A DNA stretch of 41,628 bases, taken from JBHPHI01 sp042569595 (GTDB lineage: Bacteria > Patescibacteriota > Microgenomatia > UBA1400 > 2-01-FULL-45-11). The stretch lies in contig JBHPHI010000005.1 in assembly GCA_042569595.1 (NCBI GenBank), positions 1 to 41,628 of the forward strand. Reading direction: 5' to 3'. This document shows, piece after piece, positions 23,308-30,984 of this stretch. Position numbers and translations under genes: made by a program. Numbering within the stretch: position 1 is the first letter of the stretch; each line of letters starts with the position of its first letter. Under the pieces are notes generated by a model. It was not told where the DNA came from. It saw nothing but the letters and a program-made list of their open reading frames with translations, and did no database searches.

Positions 23308-23520
23308 ATGAAAAATGTACTACTGTCAACATCAGACCCGAGTTTCGAAAATACGCCTGAAAAAAATCACCACTATCCATGGGATCCAAGACTACCCAGT
23401 AGCCTTAAAAACAACCCCTGGAAAACCCCCGTAAAAAGTGTTGCCGCTAGCATTGCAAGAAACAATTTTCGACTGGGAATGCCTAATGGATTCAGAGGTA
23501 TACAGGCTCCAGGTCAGTAA
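23308..23520 (+). CDS. Small hypothetical protein with strong ribosome binding site
   Basis: A 70-residue protein, rich in Pro, Asn and Ser, with no membrane segment and no motif that I recognise. It has CGGAGG six bases before the ATG, one of the best SD sites in the window, in an organism segment where first genes are mostly leaderless. It lies between two unusual hairpins; the downstream one has a 12-base stretch complementary to this SD. That suggests control of its translation. No function is proposed. Confidence 0.55.
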   Translation: MKNVLLSTSDPSFENTPEKNHHYPWDPRLPSSLKNNPWKTPVKSVAASIARNNFRLGMPNGFRGIQAPGQ

Positions 23521-23567
23521 AATTAGCTCTAAACTCTAAAAAACACTCAATACAGCCCACATCAACA

Positions 23568-23631
23568 GCATTGCTGGACAATTAAACAATTCTTCTTCCT
23601 CCAAACCTCCGTTTAATTCTTCCAGCAATGC
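23568..23631 (+). ncRNA. Hairpin with C-rich loop complementary to the upstream SD
   Basis: GCATTGCTGGA (23568-23578) pairs with TCCAGCAATGC (23621-23631). Inside it AATTAAAC (23580-23587) pairs with GTTTAATT (23611-23618). The loop holds CTTCCTCC (23595-23602) and AAACCTCCGTTT (23603-23614). The latter is the exact reverse complement of AAACGGAGGTTT (23293-23304), the SD region of the 70-residue ORF. CTTCCTCC also complements GGAGGAAG at 23256-23263. No T-run follows. Confidence 0.6.
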
Positions 23632-23713
23632 AACACAACTTTAACAAACTAGACTTATATAGTTACAAAAATAAATTAATTATATTGAAGTAAATTGTAA
23701 AATAATTGAACTA

Positions 23714-23742
23714 TTGACAATCTTATAATGTTAACGTAGAAT
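23714..23742 (+). promoter_or_regulatory. Consensus promoter TTGACA-17-TAGAAT
   Basis: TTGACA (23714-23719), a 17-base spacer and TAGAAT (23737-23742). The predicted start is near 23748. The same -35 and -10 pair with the same spacing recurs at 25321-25349. Confidence 0.7.
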
Positions 23743-23747
23743 TCTCA

Positions 23748-23796
23748 GTTAGATCCGAAGGTTTTCCCTCACCGGGATTACGTTCGGATTTTTTTT
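23748..23796 (+). ncRNA. Very short RNA ending in an intrinsic terminator
   Basis: From the predicted start the RNA runs straight into ATCCGAA (23753-23759) pairing with TTCGGAT (23783-23789), with an inner TCCC/GGGA stem, followed by eight T. The product would be about 50 nt. The same terminator may also end the mRNA of the 70-residue ORF. tRNA-Leu downstream seems to have its own promoter, so this looks like a separate unit or a terminated leader. Confidence 0.5.
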
Positions 23797-23855
23797 GGCC
23801 AAAATTTCCAATTTTCTAAAAGTAAGGTATACAATATACCGTATAACCAAATCAT

Positions 23856-23938
23856 GCCGAGGTGGCGGAATTGGTAGACGCGCACGGCTTAGAACCGTGT
23901 GAGCCTAGCTCTTGGAGGTTCGAGTCCTCTCCTCGGCA
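23856..23938 (+). tRNA. tRNA-Leu (anticodon TAG)
   Basis: Acceptor GCCGAGG with CCTCGGC, anticodon stem CACGG/CCGTG around CTTAGAA (anticodon TAG), a long variable arm and T loop TTCGAGT. Discriminator A at 23938, no encoded CCA. Just upstream is GGTATA-CAA-TATACC followed by GTATAAC, a likely promoter. Confidence 0.95.
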
Positions 23939-23945
23939 CACTGCC

Positions 23946-24395
23946 ATGAATCAAACTGAAAACAACTACAACCAAAACAGCTCACAAGAACCCTTCGTTC
24001 AGGGTGTAGAAATTTCTGTAAAAAAAATAAAATTCAAAAAATATCTAAACAGAGCTATCTTTATACTTCTAACTATCCAAGGAGCAAGAGGTCTATATAG
24101 CACCGTCAGAGATATATTGGTTGTGTATCCCAAAATTGCGCTCTACTACAAGGAGCTTGAGTTTGACCAGTCCATATACACACAAATCATTCAAAAGTCC
24201 GTTTTAGTTGGAGCAACCAGCTTTATAGAAATTCTTGTAGGTCTTGGAAACACCTTCAAAAGAAGTGGGTCCATAAAAACCGTACACACAGTTGCAGGCT
24301 TTCTTATTTTGCTTATTTCTCTATACCTCAAAAGAGAGGGTGCTCTTCCAGATTTTGACGCTATCGAAAAAGTTGCTTTTTTCATATCCAAATGA
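23946..24395 (+). CDS. Hypothetical membrane protein directly behind tRNA-Leu
   Basis: A 149-residue protein with a polar Asn/Gln-rich start and about three hydrophobic segments (near 36-60, 82-100 and 111-130). Not recognised. The longer frame to 23862 runs through the tRNA, so the ATG at 23946 is the start. It lies seven bases after the tRNA 3' end with no room for a promoter or SD. It is probably cotranscribed with the tRNA, and 3' processing of the tRNA would leave a nearly leaderless mRNA. Confidence 0.6.
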   Translation: MNQTENNYNQNSSQEPFVQGVEISVKKIKFKKYLNRAIFILLTIQGARGLYSTVRDILVVYPKIALYYKELEFDQSIYTQIIQKSVLVGATSFIEILVGLGNTFKRSGSIKTVHTVAGFLILLISLYLKREGALPDFDAIEKVAFFISK

Positions 24396-24446
24396 GGGAA
24401 AAACTTTCAAAATTACCAGTTTCAAGATAGAATACTACCCTTATAT

Positions 24447-25253
24447 ATGAAGTTTAGTTTAACTATAAAAAAATCAGAGATTAAAAAAGGCAGAGAGCAA
24501 GTTCTAAAAAACGCTGCCAAAAAAATCAACATCAAGGGTTTTCGCAAAGGAAATGCTCCAGAAACCATGGTTGCAGAACACCTTGGGGAAAAAGCCATTA
24601 TTGAATCTACTCTAGATCTTATCTTGCCAAAAGCTTACGCAGATGAAGTTATCAAAAAAAAGCTAAAACCCATCTCAAACCCTAGAATTAATCCTAAAAA
24701 AATAGATCCAGGCTCAGACTGGGAATTTGAAATAGAAATAGCTCAAAAACCAAAAGTCGTCCTTGGAAAATATAAGGAAAACGTAAAAAAAGCTCAAAAA
24801 GCGCTTAAGAAACCTAAGAAGGATGAAAAGTCTTTAGAAGAAGACAAAAAACTAAAAGCAACTTTCGACACACTACTTGAAAAAATTGAAGTCAAAATTC
24901 CAGATCTACTCGTAGATGATGAGGTTAATAATCAACTAAGTAGATTGCTAGACCAAATCCAAAAACTAGGACTTACTTTAGAACAATACTTAGACTCAAT
25001 GAAAATTTCTAAGGAAAAACTAAAAAAAAACTATGAGAAGACCGCTAAAGAAAACTTAAAATTAGAATTCATTCTTCAAGAAATAATAAAAGATCAAGAC
25101 ATCAAAGTGTTAGATAAAGAAATAAACGACCTCATAAATGCTTCTGGTGACGAAGAAGTCAGAAAAAGACTCAGTACACCCGAGCAAAAACAGTCAATTG
25201 CATACTCCCTTGCAAAAAGAAGGGCAGTGGATAGTCTTCTAAAAGACAAATAA
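24447..25253 (+). CDS. tig: Trigger factor without PPIase domain
   Basis: A 268-residue ribosome-associated chaperone. The ribosome-docking loop is IKGFRKGNAPETMV near residues 29-42 (GFRxGxxP signature). The N-terminal domain runs to about 110. A Lys-rich linker replaces the FKBP-type PPIase domain, and a helical C-terminal substrate-binding domain follows (about 130-268, with KIPDLLVDDEVNNQL and LEQYLDSMKISKEKLKKNY). Bacterial trigger factors usually have about 430 residues. TAGAAT lies 13 bases before ATG, giving a very short leader. Confidence 0.85.
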   Translation: MKFSLTIKKSEIKKGREQVLKNAAKKINIKGFRKGNAPETMVAEHLGEKAIIESTLDLILPKAYADEVIKKKLKPISNPRINPKKIDPGSDWEFEIEIAQKPKVVLGKYKENVKKAQKALKKPKKDEKSLEEDKKLKATFDTLLEKIEVKIPDLLVDDEVNNQLSRLLDQIQKLGLTLEQYLDSMKISKEKLKKNYEKTAKENLKLEFILQEIIKDQDIKVLDKEINDLINASGDEEVRKRLSTPEQKQSIAYSLAKRRAVDSLLKDK

Positions 25254-25320
25254 CTTCTTTCAAGAGCTCGATTAAAATATGCAATATATACAAAATCAAA
25301 ACGCATTAAATCCTATAATA

Positions 25321-25349
25321 TTGACAGTTTCCTAGTTTTCCTCTAGAAT
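25321..25349 (+). promoter_or_regulatory. Consensus promoter TTGACA-17-TAGAAT
   Basis: TTGACA (25321-25326), 17 bases, TAGAAT (25344-25349). The start would be near 25356, leaving a leader of about 65 bases before the DUF5660 gene. A second -10-like GATACAAT lies at about 25382-25389. Confidence 0.7.
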
Positions 25350-25421
25350 TTCACAGATATATTGAGAAATAACGATCTATTAGATACAATCTCGATAAAG
25401 AAAGAATAGTCTTATAAATCC

Positions 25422-25970
25422 ATGGATAACACATCAGGAAAAAGTAAAACACCAAAAACCATCAAAAGGCCAGGCAATTTTGCAGAGGCTCTTCTTGAGA
25501 TTGGCGGAAAAAAGAAAAAACTAACAAAAGAAACAAGAAGCCAAAAAGAAGAAAAAAAATCAGGTAAAGTTGAACACGAATGGCTTCAGAAAAAAAACAA
25601 GACAGAGAGACACAAAGAAGTAACCAGTGCCTCTATCTTCAACAGAGAACAAGAGGAAATAAAAAAAGCCATAAAAGAAATACAAGAAGAACTAAAAAAA
25701 CTTGCCAAGGAGCTGGCTGGAATTGGCTCTGATATTGATAAGGTTGTACATCAAGAAATAGTAAACCCTGGAACATACCACCTGAATTTTTTTGAAGCAT
25801 TAAGAAGGTATCTAGTTCAACTCAGAAAAAAAGCATCAGAATCAGGAAACTGGCTCGACATCTCACAACAAAGAAAGCAATCTCAAAATAAATACTGGGG
25901 CGGAGTCAAAAAGTCTGGGACCAAATTTATGCTCTCTTCAGAAAGAACTATGGCAACTCAAGCAGGCTAG
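25422..25970 (+). CDS. DUF5660 domain protein
   Basis: A 182-residue basic protein. The first 70 residues are low-complexity and Lys-rich, then a coiled-coil stretch (about 75-105) and a conserved end: HLNFFEALRRYLVQLRKKA near 125, KYWGGVKKSGTKFMLSSER near 158 and MATQAG as last residues. I recognise this tail as the DUF5660 pattern known from Patescibacteria. Function unknown; the basic, coiled-coil make-up would fit nucleic-acid or ribosome association (inference). Confidence 0.75.
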   Translation: MDNTSGKSKTPKTIKRPGNFAEALLEIGGKKKKLTKETRSQKEEKKSGKVEHEWLQKKNKTERHKEVTSASIFNREQEEIKKAIKEIQEELKKLAKELAGIGSDIDKVVHQEIVNPGTYHLNFFEALRRYLVQLRKKASESGNWLDISQQRKQSQNKYWGGVKKSGTKFMLSSERTMATQAG

Positions 25971-26118
25971 ACTTGAAAATAATTTAAAATTTGTCTAAAA
26001 TCATTCCTTACATGAAACAAATCTCTCTTTCACACCATAAGATGTATTTCACTCCACGCTGGATGAGGGGAGGGGTTTGTTTTAACTAAATAATAATTTT
26101 CAACATATTTTTTTAAGC

Positions 26119-26149
26119 AACCCCGACACTAAGCGGGGTTTTTTAGTGT
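26119..26149 (+). terminator. Intrinsic terminator with competing hairpin
   Basis: AACCCCG (26119-26125) pairs with CGGGGTT (26134-26140), followed by T residues to 26144. ACACTAA in its loop (26126-26132) could instead pair with TTAGTGT (26143-26149), which would exclude the terminator stem. The rest of the 236-base gap (25971-26206) shows a G-rich stretch near 26068 and no gene. Confidence 0.75.
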
Positions 26150-26206
26150 AATTTCTAAGCCTCACAACAAAATCAGTAAAAGCATAAAACACAAACTAAC
26201 ACACAA

Positions 26207-26836
26207 ATGAAAAACAAATTAAACAATAACCAAATCAAAATACTTATGGAAAAAAGAGCTAAAGCAAAGGGTTTTTTCAACCTCAGTGATGCAATTAGCT
26301 CAAAACCAAAATACGCTTTGTATGTTGTCATTAAAAAACTCAATATAAGTGATTTATGTGAAGGCATAAGAGTCGCAATCAAAAAAAAGGAGGACGTCGC
26401 AAAGATCTGGCACAATCAGTCCTGGGGCAAAACAGTAGTCTTATTTGGAAACCCACAAGCATTAGACAAAATTATCAATTTTTCCTACACATCAAAAAAT
26501 ATTGGAATTCTAGGCCCCACAATCAGATCGTCAACTCAGGCAAAAAAACTACTCAACCTTGTACATCCTCTAAGATCAAGCCCAATAAAACTAGAGTCTA
26601 TTTCTCACAAGGACAAGGGAGTGAATGTAGTCTTTCACCAAAATTCACTGTCTTTGGGGAAACTTATTGCTCAAATTGTGCACTTTATTGGAGATTTAGT
26701 GTTTGACTTAAATATCAAATCAAAATCTATATCTATAAATAGCCCCACCGGCAAACAAGAGCCAATTCTAGAAAGAATTGATGGTGGAGTAACAGAGGTG
26801 CAGCCATTTACACACATAGCAACGGTATATCAATGA
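26207..26836 (+). CDS. Hypothetical protein, first gene of ArgRS-like operon
   Basis: A 209-residue basic protein with mixed alpha/beta character. No family recognised. Visible points: a Lys-rich start, a GKTVVLFGNPQALDKI stretch near residue 72 that is not a P-loop, and ILGPTIRSSTQAKKLL near 97. It ends with ATGA overlapping the next start, so its product probably works with the ArgRS-like protein. Confidence 0.6.
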   Translation: MKNKLNNNQIKILMEKRAKAKGFFNLSDAISSKPKYALYVVIKKLNISDLCEGIRVAIKKKEDVAKIWHNQSWGKTVVLFGNPQALDKIINFSYTSKNIGILGPTIRSSTQAKKLLNLVHPLRSSPIKLESISHKDKGVNVVFHQNSLSLGKLIAQIVHFIGDLVFDLNIKSKSISINSPTGKQEPILERIDGGVTEVQPFTHIATVYQ

Positions 26837-27894
26837 AAAAAATATTTTATTTTGGACTAAGCCAAACACCCATAAAACCACTCACACCAGCGTGGTTAAG
26901 ACCTCTTTTGCAATTAAAATTATCAGAAAAAGTAGCTACCAAACTTGGATATGCAATAGAATCTCCCCTATATATTGACGACACAAGTCTTCAGGTTGCA
27001 AAACTCTTAACATACAACCCGAAGCTTAGTACGCCAAAAGAAAACATTCTTGAATTCTTTGGGAATCAGTACATAAAAGCAAATTCCGTAAGTGGAAGGT
27101 TTCACTCTACAAAAAAATCATTGGAGCAATTTGGAGCTGCAAAACAAATTTTAGCAAAATCCACAAAAGAAAGAGAGGGGGTTTTAAACAAATTAGGAAT
27201 ATATTTCGATCAGATACACTGGGAAAGCGACTACATATTCCTAATACCATACTTAATCGACCTCCTTGAGAAAGATGGCTATATATTAGATTACTCAGCA
27301 GTGGGTGGACCAGTGTTCTTGGATTTTACAAATTTTCATCTTCCACTAATTGTTTTAAAAGAAAATAAAACCTACAGTTTTGTAGCAAAACAACTAGCAT
27401 ACGTTTTCAGCAAAATAAAAAATCATGATTTATTTGCTATTCAACACACAGACGAGGATCAACACCCTTTTAAATACATAAAAAAGTTCTTACAAATATA
27501 TAACAAAGACCACTTCACTCTTTCATCAGCAAAAATAAAGTTTGAAGGAAAAAGAATCTCTTCCAGATATGGGGGTTGGGAAAAATTCACAATTGAAAAC
27601 TTCCTAAAAGACAACAAAAACGAAAAACCGAGAGACATTATTTTTGGTTACAAGCTCTATTATTTTGGACAGCACAAAAATCAAACGCCCATAGACTTTA
27701 ATTTAAAAAGTCTAAATAGCTACATAAAAAAAGGTAAAAAAATAACACGAGATGTGAAAAAAAATGTTAGTAAAGTTGTTTGCTTAAAAGAAGACATTGA
27801 AAATCCTTGTCTTTTAGTAAAAAAGCTTTTAAATAAATTTGATCAAAAAAATCAGTCACTTGATGGAGATTTATACAGGCTTATATATGAATAA
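26833..27894 (+). CDS. Arginyl-tRNA synthetase-like protein lacking HIGH and the anticodon domain
   Basis: A 353-residue protein that follows the ArgRS catalytic domain. KPLTPAWLRPLL near residue 16-27 lies where ArgRS has KxLHVGHLR; the HIGH-type HVGH is TPAW here. Then PLYIDDTS (about 45-52; ArgRS YIDDTG), IHWESD near 137-142 (ArgRS VWESD), GGPVFLDFT...LPLIVLKENKTYSFVAKQLAYVF near 160-198, FAIQHTDEDQHPF, and KRISSRYGG near 240 at the KMSKS place. The C-terminal DALR anticodon-binding domain and the N-terminal Add domain are missing. Normal tRNA charging is unlikely; it may be a pseudo-enzyme or use another substrate. Confidence 0.72.
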   Translation: MKKIFYFGLSQTPIKPLTPAWLRPLLQLKLSEKVATKLGYAIESPLYIDDTSLQVAKLLTYNPKLSTPKENILEFFGNQYIKANSVSGRFHSTKKSLEQFGAAKQILAKSTKEREGVLNKLGIYFDQIHWESDYIFLIPYLIDLLEKDGYILDYSAVGGPVFLDFTNFHLPLIVLKENKTYSFVAKQLAYVFSKIKNHDLFAIQHTDEDQHPFKYIKKFLQIYNKDHFTLSSAKIKFEGKRISSRYGGWEKFTIENFLKDNKNEKPRDIIFGYKLYYFGQHKNQTPIDFNLKSLNSYIKKGKKITRDVKKNVSKVVCLKEDIENPCLLVKKLLNKFDQKNQSLDGDLYRLIYE

Positions 27895-28504
27895 ACAAAA
27901 ATTCATTACCATATTAGGCATTGATAACAGCGGCAAAACCACGTTGTGTCAGAGCTTAAAAAAAACATATCCCGAAGCTGATTATGTTTCCTGGGATTCT
28001 GAGGATGTGCCAAAAAACATGAAGTTTTTGTCAGAGCTAAAACTATCATTTCCGTATGAAGAAATAAATTCTTTTAACAAAAACTTGCGATCGCACCTAC
28101 TCAGCACAATGATTTATGCCAAAAAACACATAATTGAAACGTCTCTTAATAAAGGCGCAAGCGTAATATGCAACTCATACTATTACAAACTCCTTGGCAA
28201 AGAACTTATTTTAAATCAAGGAAACTTAAGTATTTATGAATCTTGGAAAGATTTTATTCAGCCTGACTTGATTATTTATTTAAAAATAAGTCCTCAATTA
28301 TCATTCAAAAGAAGTAAAAAGCTTAATAATTTTGAGTATGTTGGAAAAAAATCAAAAGAAGGATACATAAGGTTTCAAAAAACACTTGACCAAATACTTC
28401 AAATTCACTCATCGCATCTGCCAATTGAATTCATTGATGCAAGCAAAAAAGAAGAAGCCGTATTAAATCAAGCAAATAAAATTATTAAAAAATATTTACA
28501 ATAA
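27887..28504 (+). CDS. Thymidylate kinase-like P-loop kinase
   Basis: A 205-residue protein. The Walker A loop is ITILGIDNSGKTTL near residues 7-20, as in thymidylate and deoxynucleoside kinases (GxDxxGKTT). Later IIYLKISPQLSFKRSKKLNNFEYV near 130-153 matches the strand and lid arginine region of the dTMP kinase fold. The central part is unusual, so the substrate may differ from dTMP. I chose ATG 27887 inside ATGAATAA, overlapping the ArgRS-like gene by eight bases, the same overlap as at 16549. Confidence 0.7.
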   Translation: MNKQKFITILGIDNSGKTTLCQSLKKTYPEADYVSWDSEDVPKNMKFLSELKLSFPYEEINSFNKNLRSHLLSTMIYAKKHIIETSLNKGASVICNSYYYKLLGKELILNQGNLSIYESWKDFIQPDLIIYLKISPQLSFKRSKKLNNFEYVGKKSKEGYIRFQKTLDQILQIHSSHLPIEFIDASKKEEAVLNQANKIIKKYLQ

Positions 28505-28519
28505 CCTAAGGAGGTTAAT

Positions 28520-29836
28520 ATGAAAAAACAATACTTGTCTCTATTAGAAGAACTGATTTCCTTCAAAAGTGTGTCAACAGACAAAAACTTTAGAGGAGAA
28601 ATAAATAAAACAGTAAATTGGCTAATCAATCTTTTTGATGAAAACAATTTAGAGACAAAAATACTAAAAAGCAATTCAACAAACCCAGTAGTATTTGCCG
28701 AAACAAAAACAGACTTAAAAGAAACTGTGATTGTATACGGGCACTATGACGTACAACCAGCCTCCAAAGAAGAGGGGTGGGATGGTGATCCGTTCATGCT
28801 CTCAAAAAGCGACGGTAAATTAGTAGGTAGAGGGGTTGTTGATAATAAAGGTCAATTTTTGATTCATGTAGTTACTGTTTTAAATTTATTAAAAACTAAA
28901 AAGCTAAAGTTTAACGTCAAGTTTTTAATCGAAGGGAACGAAGAAACTAGCAATCCAGAACTAAAACAAATCATAGAAGATAATGTTGATTTATTAAAAA
29001 CAGACTACATTCTTATATCCGATGGAGAAATTTCTGGAAACAATCCTACCATTGAAGCTTCCTTCAGAGGTGGCTTCAACATGAAGGTTGTACTTAGGAC
29101 TGGAAAAAATAATCTTCATTCTGGGCTTTACGGTGGAGCAGTTCCTAACGCAAGCTCGGAGCTTTCCAAAATAATTTCAAAATTATTTGATGACAAAGGC
29201 CAGGTTAGCTTCAAAGATTTTTATAAAAATGCTGACACGCCCACAAAGAAAGAAGTCCAAAATAATCAAAGCTTTCCAGCATCAGAAGAGGAAATATTAA
29301 AACTTGCTGGGGTAACAAAAATTATTACAGAAAATGATACTGACTTCTTTACTCAAACAGGACTTCGACCAACCTTACAAATAACAGGGCTTAAAAGCGG
29401 CTACATCGAAGATGGTTTTGCAAACATCATCCCTGCAGTCGCGGAGGTAAGAATAAATGCAAGAATTGTTCCCAGCCAAGATCCTGAAAAGGTGTATTCT
29501 TCTGTAAAAACATTTATAGAAAATAATACTCCAGACTACGTTGACCTTGATTTCGAACTTGATGGGCCCCATGAAGGAATAAAATTCAATCTAGACACAA
29601 AGTTAGTTGATGAAGCAAAAGAACTACTAGAAGACATACACCAAGAAAATGTTTTGTTTAAAAACGTTGGTGGAGCTATACCTATTGTAGTAGATTTCAA
29701 AAAGGTTTTTGGAATTGATGCCCTTTCTGTATCAATGGGAAATGATGACTGCAATATGCACGGAGTCAACGAAAATTTCAAAATCAACTTAATTGAAAAA
29801 GGATTAGAATTTAGCAAAAGGTTTTTCTCAAAATGA
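28520..29836 (+). CDS. M20 family dipeptidase
   Basis: A 438-residue zinc peptidase. Seen: VIVYGHYDVQPA near 73-84 (first zinc ligand His and Asp), GRGVVDNKGQF near 105 (bridging Asp), FLIEGNEETSNPE near 133 (catalytic and zinc Glu), SDGE near 160, LHSGLYGG near 197 in the lid domain, and NMHGVNE near 416 (last His ligand). Length and motif spacing fit the ArgE/DapE/CNDP dipeptidase type. AAGGAGG precedes the ATG at good spacing. Fourth gene of the operon. Confidence 0.9.
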   Translation: MKKQYLSLLEELISFKSVSTDKNFRGEINKTVNWLINLFDENNLETKILKSNSTNPVVFAETKTDLKETVIVYGHYDVQPASKEEGWDGDPFMLSKSDGKLVGRGVVDNKGQFLIHVVTVLNLLKTKKLKFNVKFLIEGNEETSNPELKQIIEDNVDLLKTDYILISDGEISGNNPTIEASFRGGFNMKVVLRTGKNNLHSGLYGGAVPNASSELSKIISKLFDDKGQVSFKDFYKNADTPTKKEVQNNQSFPASEEEILKLAGVTKIITENDTDFFTQTGLRPTLQITGLKSGYIEDGFANIIPAVAEVRINARIVPSQDPEKVYSSVKTFIENNTPDYVDLDFELDGPHEGIKFNLDTKLVDEAKELLEDIHQENVLFKNVGGAIPIVVDFKKVFGIDALSVSMGNDDCNMHGVNENFKINLIEKGLEFSKRFFSK

Positions 29837-30909
29837 AGAAGCAAATTATAGATTTATCAAAAGAGATAATAAAAATTAACTCAACAAAAGACAATCCAGA
29901 TGAACTAAAAAAGGCAATTGATTGGTCAAAAAAAACTTTAAAAGGATTTAGTTTTAAAGAGTTTAATAGAAAAGATTCTCCAAGTATTATTTTTTACAAT
30001 ACTAATAAGTTACCTAAAAAGTTCAAGCTCATACTTAATGCTCACTTAGATATTGTTCCATGTAAAAAAGAGCAACTTTCATCAAGTATTCAGGGAGACA
30101 AGCTTGTTGGTAGGGGATCCTACGATATGAAATCTGCTGGAGTAGTATCTCTTTTGGCATTCAAGAAGCTTTCTGAAACAATTGACTATCCTATTGGTTT
30201 GCAATTTGTAACGGATGAAGAAATGGGGGGGTTTGATGGAGTTCATTACCAACTCGAAGAGGGCATCAGGTCAGACTTTGTAATTTCAGCAGAGCCTACA
30301 AACTACAATATTGTTGTAAAAGCCAAAGGTCCCATTTGGATAGATATAACCACCAAGGGGTCAAGCGCTCACGCGGCATATCCCTGGAGGGGAGAAAATG
30401 CCATTGTTAAACTAAACAAAATCATTGACCAAATCTTGAAAAAATGGCCAACCCCAAAAGAAGAAGGCTGGCAAACCACCTGCAATGTGGCATGGCTGAA
30501 AACTTCCAACAAAACAGCAAACAAAGTTCCTGACGAAGCATCTGCAAGACTAGACATTAGATGCATACCAAAAGATGTTGGAAGAGTTATTCCATTCATC
30601 AAAAAAATAATTGATGACAGCACCTCATTAGTAACTATTGAAGACGAGCCAGCTCAAAGCATAAAAGAAAATAACCCCTACCTTCAAAAACTACGAAAGT
30701 CTGCTGAGAAAATTATTAATACCAGTCCAAAACTCTCAAACCACCACGGCGCTTCAGACGTTAGGCACTTCAATAAATTTGGAATGGTAGGTGTCGAAAT
30801 CGGCCCAAAGGGCTATGGTCACCACTCAGAAGAAGAATGGGTAAGCATTAAAAGTTTGGAGAATTTGTATAAGATCTTTTTAGATTTTGGACAACGAATC
30901 AACACCTGA
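29833..30909 (+). CDS. M20 family ArgE/DapE-like deacylase
   Basis: A 358-residue zinc hydrolase. Seen: LILNAHLDIVPC near residue 68 (His and Asp), GRGSYDMKSAGV near 95, FVTDEEMGG near 125 (Glu pair), SAEPTNYNIVVKAKGPIWI near 154, GSSAHAAYPWRGENAI near 175, and KGYGHHSEEEWV near 332 (His ligand). ArgE/DapE-type enzymes remove acyl groups from amino acids or split peptides. The start overlaps the previous stop (ATGA). Last gene of the operon and distinct in size from its M20 neighbour. Confidence 0.88.
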   Translation: MKKQIIDLSKEIIKINSTKDNPDELKKAIDWSKKTLKGFSFKEFNRKDSPSIIFYNTNKLPKKFKLILNAHLDIVPCKKEQLSSSIQGDKLVGRGSYDMKSAGVVSLLAFKKLSETIDYPIGLQFVTDEEMGGFDGVHYQLEEGIRSDFVISAEPTNYNIVVKAKGPIWIDITTKGSSAHAAYPWRGENAIVKLNKIIDQILKKWPTPKEEGWQTTCNVAWLKTSNKTANKVPDEASARLDIRCIPKDVGRVIPFIKKIIDDSTSLVTIEDEPAQSIKENNPYLQKLRKSAEKIINTSPKLSNHHGASDVRHFNKFGMVGVEIGPKGYGHHSEEEWVSIKSLENLYKIFLDFGQRINT

Positions 30910-30984
30910 TTTGCACATCAAGTGTTACACTTATATAATAAACTCCTAAACTGGAGCATGTTACTTGCGTAATAAACTCCTTGT

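Noticed and set aside
23714..23730. TTGACA paired with TATAAT at 23724-23729
   Set aside because: The spacing is about four bases, far too short. The same TTGACA has a 17-base spacer to TAGAAT at 23737, which was used instead.
23862..23945. Upstream extension of the ORF at 23946
   Set aside because: It lies within tRNA-Leu, so it is not coding.
25276..25335. An 18-codon ORF upstream of DUF5660
   Set aside because: It has no SD and no well-placed -10 box, no codon pattern that suggests a leader peptide, and it overlaps the TTGACA box.
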